Shown here: in pieces, positions 1 through 5,900 of the stretch
Numbering within the stretch: position 1 is the first letter of the stretch
Layout of the letters: each line of letters begins with the position of its first letter
From: Desulfofustis sp.
Lineage (GTDB): Bacteria > Desulfobacterota > Desulfobulbia > Desulfobulbales > Desulfocapsaceae
Direction of reading: 5' to 3'
DNA length: 9,251 nt
NCBI GenBank assembly: GCA_030604345.1
Contig: JAUVWB010000043.1
Coordinates: 1 to 9,251, forward strand
Translations under genes and position numbers: made by a program
Notes under the pieces: model-generated
Database searches by the model: none
Told to the model about the DNA's origin: nothing
The model's input: the letters and a program-made list of their open reading frames with translations, nothing else

Positions 1-45
1 GGCAAATTGTTCAATAGTCTGCACGGCGACAGACGAATCACCTGC

Positions 46-50
46 AAGGA
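46..50 (+). promoter_or_regulatory. Ribosome binding site of the membrane-protein gene
   Basis: AAGGA six bases before the ATG at 57. It fixes this start, because an in-frame TAG at 15-17 prevents any earlier one within the window. Confidence 0.7.
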
Positions 51-56
51 CCGACC

Positions 57-1205
57 ATGCGCAGCGAATCACCGATCAACCCCCAGTTTTTTCTCGATAC
101 CCGGCTCCGGGCCTTCATCCTGGGAATCATGGTCATCGCCTTTTTCTTCGGTTTCGCGGACCAAATATACAACCGTAATTTCGAAAGGTTGCACATCTTT
201 CTCTTCAATCTCTGCGCCGGCGGTTTCATTATTCTCTATCATACCGAGAACACCGCTCGGCCGTCATTTCGCTGTTATCTCTTTCTCGCAACCAGCCTCC
301 TTTACGCCCTTCTCGCCTTTCTCAACCTCTACCCCCCGGCTGCCTTACTTTCCTTGTTCCTCGGCGTGCTGGTCGAAACCATTCGAACCAGGATTTTTCC
401 TGTCATCCCGCACGATCTGTTCGACCCATCCGTGCCGGTCAGCGATAAATACCACCACGCCTCTATCCTCTGTCTGTCCTTGGCCTTGTTCATCGCCACC
501 TTCGTCCTGCTCAACAGCACGGCGTTGCATTGGCTGCCCTATAAGAGCCTCACCCTCAACGTCTTTTTTCTCGGTTTTTCATTTCCCGTGTCGCTGATCA
601 CCATGTCGGTGATGTTCTCATTTATTCGGCGTGATGGCGGTCCGCTGGTCCACCTGCTGCAACAAGCCTTTTTTTGGCTGATCAACCTCGGCGTCATTGT
701 CTTCTTTCTGTTCATCATTTTCGAGATGCAGTTGGCCAAGGTGACCATTGCCGTTACCCTGTTTCTGACCGTGCTCCTCATCTTCGCCTTTTTCCTCAGA
801 CTCGGGATGAACATGCAGCAAAAGCAGTTTTTATTGTCGGGCATGGTCTTTCTCGTGTTCACTGGGATAACCGGTATCTTCTACATCATCCTGGCCCGCT
901 ATCCAGCGGCTTACGAACAATGGGGCAGACTCCTGCTCAGCTGTCACGCGTACCTGTCGCTCTACGGCTGGAGTCTGAGCGGCCTGCTCATCCTGATACG
1001 CTGGAACGATTTCCCGTTACGGCTCAACTCGCTGCTGATCATCTTCTTTCACTGGCTGGTCATCGGTATCCTGGCACCAATCGGCAAAGCAGACCCGTTC
1101 ACGGCGGTTGCCGCAGTCATCTGCTACTGTCTGTTCCTCCATCTGTTCTTCGCCGAGACGAAGGTCCGGCCGATGAACGGGGCGCAGCAGCACGGGCGCC
1201 GTTAA
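57..1205 (+). CDS. Polytopic inner-membrane protein, family not recognised
   Basis: A 382-residue, very hydrophobic protein. I count about 12 membrane-spanning stretches, near residues 18-36, 45-62, 72-90, 93-107, 134-154, 165-186, 202-222, 226-248, 256-280, 291-314, 322-342 and 347-365, with short loops, a basic C-terminal tail and no soluble domain. The ATG start has a good ribosome site, AAGGA at 46-50, six bases upstream. Histidines sit in or at the edge of several helices (His46, His62, His297, His332, His362). The segment HAYLSLYGW (297-305), followed by FHWLVIG (331-337), loosely recalls helices of 12-helix haem-copper-like proteins (NnrS, cbb3 subunit I), but the paired-His ligand pattern is not complete. 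That resemblance is a hint, not an assignment. The gene stands alone in its direction and converges on the mutY-like gene with 19 bases between stop codons. Expression and membrane location are near certain from composition; function is unknown. Confidence 0.85.
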   Translation: MRSESPINPQFFLDTRLRAFILGIMVIAFFFGFADQIYNRNFERLHIFLFNLCAGGFIILYHTENTARPSFRCYLFLATSLLYALLAFLNLYPPAALLSLFLGVLVETIRTRIFPVIPHDLFDPSVPVSDKYHHASILCLSLALFIATFVLLNSTALHWLPYKSLTLNVFFLGFSFPVSLITMSVMFSFIRRDGGPLVHLLQQAFFWLINLGVIVFFLFIIFEMQLAKVTIAVTLFLTVLLIFAFFLRLGMNMQQKQFLLSGMVFLVFTGITGIFYIILARYPAAYEQWGRLLLSCHAYLSLYGWSLSGLLILIRWNDFPLRLNSLLIIFFHWLVIGILAPIGKADPFTAVAAVICYCLFLHLFFAETKVRPMNGAQQHGRR

Positions 1206-1421
1206 GCACCGTTGCGTATCTGCTTCAAGAAAGTGTCAGAAGCGGCCCCGCCGCCACCATCCCTTCCACCTGAAGGGCGTTGACCAGGCGTTGCACCCGA
1301 TCGACCGGTTCTTGCAACAACTCCGCCAGAGCCTCGATCGTAACGCTCTGACCGCCAAGCAGGGTCTCCAGGATCTTGCCTCGTAGCTGGCGATCCGAGC
1401 CTACAAAAGGAGTTTGTCTCT

Positions 1422-1452
1422 GGTAATGCCGGCTGCGTCGGCCGGCATTACC
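1422..1452. repeat. Perfect 12-bp inverted repeat inside mutY-like gene
   Basis: GGTAATGCCGGC at 1422-1433 is the exact reverse complement of GCCGGCATTACC at 1441-1452, separated by seven bases. As RNA it would form a 12-bp hairpin. It lies in the stretch encoding IGNAGRRSRHYQR, about 130 bases downstream (in transcription) of the T8 run. There is no U-tract after it on either strand, so it does not look like an intrinsic terminator. Confidence 0.8.
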
Positions 1453-1578
1453 GATTGTCTGTTTCAACAGCACCCCGTAATCCATCAAGGCGTAGTACCA
1501 GTCACGTGGACGTTCGACTTCCAGAGTACGCTCGACCAGCGGCAGGATCTCCCGGTCATCCACGGAATCGGCGGCAGG

Positions 1579-1586
1579 AAAAAAAA
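1579..1586 (-). other. Homopolymer run at the mutY frameshift
   Basis: Eight consecutive A on the plus strand, read as eight U in the mutY mRNA. The upstream frame reads His-Phe-Phe-Phe-Leu-Pro-Pro and the downstream homologous frame reads Phe-Phe-Pro-Ala-Ala-Asp-Ser-Val-Asp-Asp-Arg. Nine T (or six) would join the two frames exactly here, and conserved sequence lies on both sides with no gap. Confidence 0.85.
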
Positions 1587-2121
1587 GTGGAGAAATACCG
1601 TGCGGATATTGGTTTCGATAAATACCAGCGGCCGGTTGTAGGCGAACACGCAAATCGAGGCGGCCGTTGCCGGGCCGATACCGGAAAAGGTTTGCAGCAC
1701 TTCCGGACGATCGGGAATGATTCCGTCCCATTCATCAATCACCTTGATCGCCGCGTCTTGCAGATACCTTGCTCGGCGATTGTAACCAAGGCCTTTCCAC
1801 ACTCCGAGCACCTCGGCAAAGGGAGCCGCGGCCAAGGACTGAAGGGTGGGAAAGCACTTCATGAATCGCGCAAAGAAAGGTGCCACCCGAGTCGTCTGGG
1901 TCTGTTGCAGCATGATCTCGGAGACCAGCACACGGTACGGGGAGATCTCGTCGCGCCAACTGAAATCACGGCGATGCCGGAGATAATGATTGAAGATGGT
2001 GGTCCGGAAACGGCTCAGCGTCTCAGCGCACACGCCGTACTTCTGGTAAAACTCGGCCCAGCTATCGATGAAAAATGTCGGTGGAGACTCACCGGAAGAA
2101 CTGCTTGACCGCCGTGCCATA

Positions 2122-2652
2122 TCACGAGAGGATCCGTTTGCGGTGCTTACGCACCAGCAGATAGCGAAGCATGGCAAACGACGCCACGTAGACTATAAAC
2201 GCGGCCACCAGGCCGACCATGATACTGCCGATGATCAGCGGGATGATAATCTCCTGGCTGAGGTTCATCACCGCCTTGAACTGCTCGAGCATCTCCCACC
2301 CTTCCAGTTTCATCATCCGGACCGCCAGATCGGCAAAGACATGATACACATCAGCGGTGGACGGTCCCTCCCACAGCAAACTGCCGACCCAGTAATTGAA
2401 CGTATAGATCGGCGCCATGGTGGCCACGTTGGTGATCCAAATGGTCACCAGCGCCGCCGGCCGATTCATGTTCAACAGGGTGGCAAGAAACAGCACGATG
2501 GCAAACTGCACTCCTATGGTCGGGGTGAAGGCGATAAAGGTCCCCAGCGCAAACCCGCCGGCAATCGCTCGGGGAGAACGGCGCAGCCGCACCATCCATT
2601 TGATCACCGAGCGGAAAGGGATGACCTGTTTACGAGGAGAAGCGTTTTGCAC
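2122..2652 (-). CDS. DUF2062 family membrane protein
   Basis: A small integral-membrane protein matching DUF2062 (PF09835 family, function unknown). The family core is the stretch from SPRAIAGGFALGTFIAF through PTIGVQFAIVLFLATLLNMNRPAA to TNVATMAPIYTFNYWVG: a Gly-rich first helix, a TPTIG turn, then the N-x-x-T-x-x-P-x-Y motif. A central amphipathic stretch follows (about residues 100-133), then a final hydrophobic segment (about 135-165) and a very basic tail RKHRKRILS. The frame opens at a GTG at 2659-2661, but the Shine-Dalgarno-like AAGG at 2663-2666 is only one base from it. The next GTG (2650-2652) sits eight bases from AAGGTG and is preferred, giving 176 residues. The stop TGA at 2122-2124 is one base from the mutY-like ATG, implying coupled translation. 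I see no convincing promoter in the 233 bases upstream. Confidence 0.85.
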   Translation of the reverse strand: MQNASPRKQVIPFRSVIKWMVRLRRSPRAIAGGFALGTFIAFTPTIGVQFAIVLFLATLLNMNRPAALVTIWITNVATMAPIYTFNYWVGSLLWEGPSTADVYHVFADLAVRMMKLEGWEMLEQFKAVMNLSQEIIIPLIIGSIMVGLVAAFIVYVASFAMLRYLLVRKHRKRILS

Positions 2653-2885
2653 GGCACCCACACCTTAACACAACGTCCCGGTTTGATCCGGCCGGTCAAC
2701 GATGACCTGTCTGTCGCACGGAAAAGATCAAGCGACAATCGCTGCGCTGACCAGACGGCTGCACACAGGCAAGAAATCCAACCTTATATAATAATTCATC
2801 ATGGCCTTTGTGGCCACCATTGATCCTGCAAACAATTAATTGAAGTGCTGGTGAGGTTCGCGGCAATCGACGGAGAAAGGGAGAG
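2653..2885. other. Gap between lipB-lipA and the DUF2062 gene
   Basis: The only sizeable non-coding stretch in the minus-strand cluster. It is clearly more AT-rich than its surroundings around 2780-2845. It holds a perfect 10-bp palindrome CAATTAATTG (2833-2842), a weak hairpin TGGCC-TTTGT-GGCCA (2802-2816) with no T-tract, and a 30-codon minus-strand reading frame (2728-2820) with AGGA just upstream. No clear terminator for the gcv operon and no paired -35/-10 promoter for the DUF2062 gene could be made out. Confidence 0.5.
2661..2666 (-). promoter_or_regulatory. Ribosome binding site deciding the DUF2062 start
   Basis: AAGGTG read on the minus strand, eight bases before the GTG at 2650-2652. 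It overlaps the alternative GTG at 2659-2661, which it therefore cannot serve. Confidence 0.55.
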
Positions 2886-4433
2886 TCAGCTGGTCGTGTC
2901 GCGGCCCATCTGACGAAAGAGCTGGCCTGCCCGAAAAGAACTTCGCACCTGCGGTCCCGATGCCACACCGGTAAAACCAAGGTCAAAAGCCAGCAGACGA
3001 AGCTCGTTGAATTCCTTCGGCGGCAGGTAGCGGTGAACCGGCACATGATCCCTTGTGGGCTGGAGATATTGGCCAAGCGTCAACAATTGGCAGCCTGCTC
3101 GACGCAGATCTTCAAGCGTCTGCCGGATCTCGGGCAGGGTCTCGCCGAGGCCGAGCATTAATCCGGATTTGGTAACAATCGTCGGCGCCGTTTCGCGCAC
3201 CACCTGTAAAAGATCGAGGGAGCGGCGGTAATCGGCCTGCGGGCGGACCCGGTCGTACAATCTCGGCACCGTCTCGATATTATGATTGATCACCTCGGGA
3301 TGTGCCTCACAGAGGCGGCGTAACGATTCCCAATCGCCGCGCAGGTCGGGAATAAGGATCTCATCGGGGGTCCCCGGGACCATCTCGCGGATGGCGCTTA
3401 TGGTGTGGATGAAATGTCCAGCACCGCCATCGGCAAGATCATCCCTGGTCACCGAAGTAAGCACTACATGATCGAGTCCCATCTCGGCAACCGCCATGGC
3501 GATCCGCCGCGGCTCTTCATCATCGAGTGGTTCGGGCCGCCCATGGCCGACAGCGCAGAATCGGCAGTTTCGCGTACAGGTCTGCCCCATGATCATGAAA
3601 GTCGCCGTGCCTCGACCATAGCACTCGAACTGATTGGGGCACCGCGCCTCCCGACAGACTGTCTGCAAACGCCCCCGATCGATCAGGCGGCGTGTCTGTT
3701 CGTACGCCCCTCCGGAGGGAAGCGGTTTCTTCAGCCATTTCGGCTTCGCTAACCGCTGGTTCCGGCCCGCCTCAGGCCCCATGGACTGGACCTGACGACG
3801 GTCGGCAAAGACCTGCTGCAACGCGATGATCAATTCCTGCCGCACCGTCTCGAGGATCACTGGTGATCCGCACTCGCGCTCCAGCGAGGTGATGGCCACC
3901 TGGGTCAAACCGCAGGGATTGACCCAGGTGAAAGGTTCGAGATCGAGGGCGACATTGAAAGCCAACCCATGGAAGGTGATACCGTGGCGAATGGCGATAC
4001 CGACACTGCCCAGTTTTCTTCCGTGCACCCACACACCACGATTCCGCTCGTCGCGGCCGGCCGGCACGCCGCAGGCAGCGGCGGTCCGCAGCATAACCTC
4101 CTCCAATAGATTGACAAAGGCGACAACGCTCAGACCGCGGCGGCGCAGATTGACGATCGGGTAACAGACCAGCTGTCCAGGGCCGTGATACGTCACCTCA
4201 CCGCCGCGCTCCACCCGGATCACCTCAATGCCGCGCTGCCGCAGAAAGGATTCATCGACACTTACATGTTTTGTGGACCCGTGTCTGCCGAGGGTGAATA
4301 CGGCAGGATGCTCAAGGACCAGGCAGCGGTCCGGTGCCGCCGGCTGGCGATGCAACATCTCCACCAGGTGCACTTGCCTGTCGTAGGCTTGCCGATACGG
4401 TAGTACCCCGTGGCTTTCGATCACCAGGTCCAC
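2886..4433 (-). CDS. lipB-lipA: Bifunctional octanoyltransferase-lipoyl synthase (LipB-LipA fusion)
   Basis: A 515-residue fusion of both steps of de novo lipoate assembly. Residues 1 to about 212 are LipB, which moves octanoyl from acyl carrier protein to a lysine of GcvH and other lipoyl domains: RGGEVTYHGPGQLVCYP (76-92), GRKLGSVG with catalytic Lys140, and NPCGLTQV with catalytic Cys174. After a linker of about 15 residues, 227-515 are LipA, the radical-SAM sulfur inserter. Its auxiliary-cluster CX4CX5C is Cys260/265/271, its SAM-cluster CX3CX2C is Cys286/290/293, and the C-terminal RSS(F/Y) motif is at 497-500, where a Ser ligates the auxiliary cluster. Each half has normal family length and nothing essential is missing. 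The start is GTG at 4431-4433, nine bases after the gcvPB stop, with AAAGGA 12 bases upstream. It lies last in the gcv operon, next to its substrate carrier GcvH. An internal ATG (Met218) could yield free LipA. Confidence 0.96.
   Translation of the reverse strand: MDLVIESHGVLPYRQAYDRQVHLVEMLHRQPAAPDRCLVLEHPAVFTLGRHGSTKHVSVDESFLRQRGIEVIRVERGGEVTYHGPGQLVCYPIVNLRRRGLSVVAFVNLLEEVMLRTAAACGVPAGRDERNRGVWVHGRKLGSVGIAIRHGITFHGLAFNVALDLEPFTWVNPCGLTQVAITSLERECGSPVILETVRQELIIALQQVFADRRQVQSMGPEAGRNQRLAKPKWLKKPLPSGGAYEQTRRLIDRGRLQTVCREARCPNQFECYGRGTATFMIMGQTCTRNCRFCAVGHGRPEPLDDEEPRRIAMAVAEMGLDHVVLTSVTRDDLADGGAGHFIHTISAIREMVPGTPDEILIPDLRGDWESLRRLCEAHPEVINHNIETVPRLYDRVRPQADYRRSLDLLQVVRETAPTIVTKSGLMLGLGETLPEIRQTLEDLRRAGCQLLTLGQYLQPTRDHVPVHRYLPPKEFNELRLLAFDLGFTGVASGPQVRSSFRAGQLFRQMGRDTTS
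3780..3793 (-). promoter_or_regulatory. Possible internal ribosome site and start for free LipA
   Basis: Within the fusion gene, ATG at 3780-3782 (Met218) lies in the linker between domains and is preceded by AGG (3791-3793) with an eight-base spacer. Initiation here would give a 298-residue, full-length LipA. The signal is short and could be chance. Confidence 0.3.
3897..3930. repeat. Perfect 12-bp inverted repeat around the LipB active-site codon
   Basis: CACCTGGGTCAA at 3897-3908 is the exact reverse complement of TTGACCCAGGTG at 3919-3930, with a 10-base loop. On the mRNA it covers the codons for TWVN-PCG-LTQV, and the TGC codon of catalytic Cys174 is in the loop. No T-tract follows, so it is not a standard terminator. 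Confidence 0.8.
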
Positions 4434-4442
4434 GTTATGACG

Positions 4443-5900
4443 TCATCCTTTCAGGCACGGATTGCGCGCCGCTCGTGTTTCATCGAGCCGCCGCACCTTG
4501 GTCCTGGTCGGGGCCTGGCGCAGCCGTTCCGCATCAACGGCCGCTTCCTGCACGACTTCCTTGAAGACGGCGATGAACCGATCCAAATCCTCCTTGCACT
4601 CGGTCTCGGTCGGTTCGATCATGATCGCTCCGGGAACCACCAGCGGAAAATAAATGGTGGGTGGGTGATACCCGTGATCAATCAACCGCTTGGCCATATC
4701 CAGCGTGGTCACCTTGAACTGGTGCTGGCGCCGATCGGAAAAAACACACTCATGCAACGACGGTCGGTCATAGGCAAGCTCCAGAGTGTCCCGCAGCTGC
4801 TCGCGGACATAAACGGCGTTGAGGACCGCCAGCTGGCTCGCCTTACGCAAAAACTCCGGTCCCATGGCAAGGATATAACTGTACGCCCGCACCAGCACGC
4901 TGACATTGCCGAAAAAGGCATGCATGCGGCCGATACTGTCGGGATGGCCGGTCTCCAGGCTGAATCCCGCATCGCCCTTCGCTATCCGAGGAACCGGCAA
5001 AAACGGTTCGAGCTTGGCCACCACGCATACCGGCCCGGCGCCGGGACCACCGCCGCCATGCGGGGTGGAAAAGGTTTTGTGCAGGTTCAGATGCATGGCG
5101 TCAACGCCGCATCGTTTGGAATCCACCATTCCCATGACGGCGTTAAGGTTGGCACCATCCCCGTAAACCAGACCGCCGTGCTGGTGAACGACCTCGGTAA
5201 TGGTGCGGATATGCTCCTCGAAGAGGCCAAGCGTGTTGGGATTGGTGAGCATGATGCCGACGGTTTGCTCATCCATGACCGCCGCCACGGATTCCGGCGA
5301 GAGTATCCCATCCGGCCCGGATTGCAGCGAAACCGGGGAAAAACCACAGAGCGCGGCACTGGCCGGGTTGGTGCCATGGGCGGTGTCGGGGATCAGAATC
5401 TTCGTGCGCCGTTCGCCTTTCTTGCGAAAATAGGCGGCAAACATCAGCATCGCCGTCAATTCTCCATGGGCCCCGGCCGCCGGTTGTAACGATACCGCGT
5501 CCATCCCGGTGATGGCCGCCAGAAAGCGCTCCAGATCGAAGAGCAGTTCCAGCACGCCCTGGCAGGCTGTCGCGTCCAACAGCGGGTGGGCGGCTGCCAG
5601 TGCCGGCGTTGCCGCCAGACGATCATTGATTTTGGGGTTATATTTCATGGTGCAGGAACCCAAGGGATACATGCCACTGTCGATGCCGAAATTCCACTGG
5701 GAGAGTCGGGTGTAATGCCGCACCACATCCACCTCGCTGAGATCCGGAAAATCCAGATCATCACCAAGCAAGTCCGCATCCACCGCGCTTTCCGGCACAT
5801 CCGGGACGGGCAGACTGAACGCCGACCGCCCGTGTTTCCCTTTTTCCCACAGCAGCGGCTCGTCAAGCACGAGTCCGGTACTTCCCGGGCCGTTGATCAT
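4443..5900 (-). CDS. gcvPB: Glycine dehydrogenase (decarboxylating) subunit 2
   Basis: The PLP-binding subunit of the two-subunit P-protein. With GcvPA it decarboxylates glycine and loads the aminomethyl group onto lipoyl-GcvH in the cytoplasm. The PLP Schiff-base lysine is Lys275 in HLNLHKTFSTPHGGGGPG. Other family blocks are YPLGSCTMKYNPKIND (78-93), LQPAAGAHGELTAMLMF (138-154), PDTAHGTNPASAALCGF (171-187) and LTNPNTLGLFE (218-228). At 485 residues it is normal for this subunit. The ATG at 5898-5900 overlaps the gcvPA stop by four bases, and GAGGTG five bases upstream, inside gcvPA, serves as its ribosome site. This arrangement should couple the two subunits in equal amounts. Confidence 0.98.
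   Translation of the reverse strand: MINGPGSTGLVLDEPLLWEKGKHGRSAFSLPVPDVPESAVDADLLGDDLDFPDLSEVDVVRHYTRLSQWNFGIDSGMYPLGSCTMKYNPKINDRLAATPALAAAHPLLDATACQGVLELLFDLERFLAAITGMDAVSLQPAAGAHGELTAMLMFAAYFRKKGERRTKILIPDTAHGTNPASAALCGFSPVSLQSGPDGILSPESVAAVMDEQTVGIMLTNPNTLGLFEEHIRTITEVVHQHGGLVYGDGANLNAVMGMVDSKRCGVDAMHLNLHKTFSTPHGGGGPGAGPVCVVAKLEPFLPVPRIAKGDAGFSLETGHPDSIGRMHAFFGNVSVLVRAYSYILAMGPEFLRKASQLAVLNAVYVREQLRDTLELAYDRPSLHECVFSDRRQHQFKVTTLDMAKRLIDHGYHPPTIYFPLVVPGAIMIEPTETECKEDLDRFIAVFKEVVQEAAVDAERLRQAPTRTKVRRLDETRAARNPCLKG

Larger units (their letters stand above)
1225..2120 (-). pseudogene. mutY-like: MutY-like adenine DNA glycosylase, frame broken at a poly-A/T run
   Basis: HhH-GPD base-excision glycosylase split over two frames. 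The 5' part starts at ATG 2118-2120, one base after the DUF2062 stop, and runs out of frame to a stop at 1485 (211 residues). The 3' part continues in another frame to 1225. Joining them at the T8 run (1579-1586) with one extra base gives about 298 residues. Visible signatures: the MutY-type SEIMLQQTQ (67-75) with the catalytic-position Glu68; helix-hairpin-helix LQTFSGIGPATA (142-153) with Ala rather than the EndoIII lyase Lys; and FIETNIRTV (167-175), where Glu169 replaces the usual catalytic Asp. The C-terminal part lacks the four iron-sulfur cysteines and ends in a short helical, winged-helix-like segment rather than a NUDIX-like 8-oxoG domain. FeS-less MutY relatives are known. As sequenced, the 5' product has the core but loses the conserved 3' block (DYGVLLKQ...RRSRHY). 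It may be a true pseudogene, a slippage-expressed or phase-variable gene, or a sequencing error. Confidence 0.8.

Noticed and set aside
1176..1203. Bulged hairpin at the end of the plus-strand membrane-protein gene as a terminator.
   Set aside because: The stem is short with a two-base bulge and no T-tract follows, so termination there is not supported.
2787..2792. Perfect TATAAT on the plus strand, which could drive transcription antisense to lipB-lipA.
   Set aside because: No -35-like hexamer lies 16-18 bases upstream, and the surrounding stretch is simply AT-rich.
2068..2823. Plus-strand frame of 251 codons opposite the DUF2062 gene.
   Set aside because: It is a low-complexity His/Arg/Asp-rich antisense translation with no family pattern, and the opposite strand has a clean DUF2062 match.
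2696..3076. Open minus-strand frame of 126 codons across the end of lipB-lipA and the gap.
   Set aside because: It overlaps the strongly supported LipA C terminus in another frame, and the Arg/Ser/Cys-rich translation looks like a shadow.
4438..4445. TGACGTCA palindrome at the gcvPB/lipB-lipA junction as an operator.
   Set aside because: Eight-base palindromes are expected by chance in 9 kb, and it is made of the gcvPB stop and adjacent bases inside an operon.
4410..5489. Long plus-strand frame of 359 codons opposite gcvPB.
   Set aside because: It is antisense to a clearly conserved gene; its composition (His, Arg, Gly rich, no domain pattern) is that of a GC-rich mirror frame.
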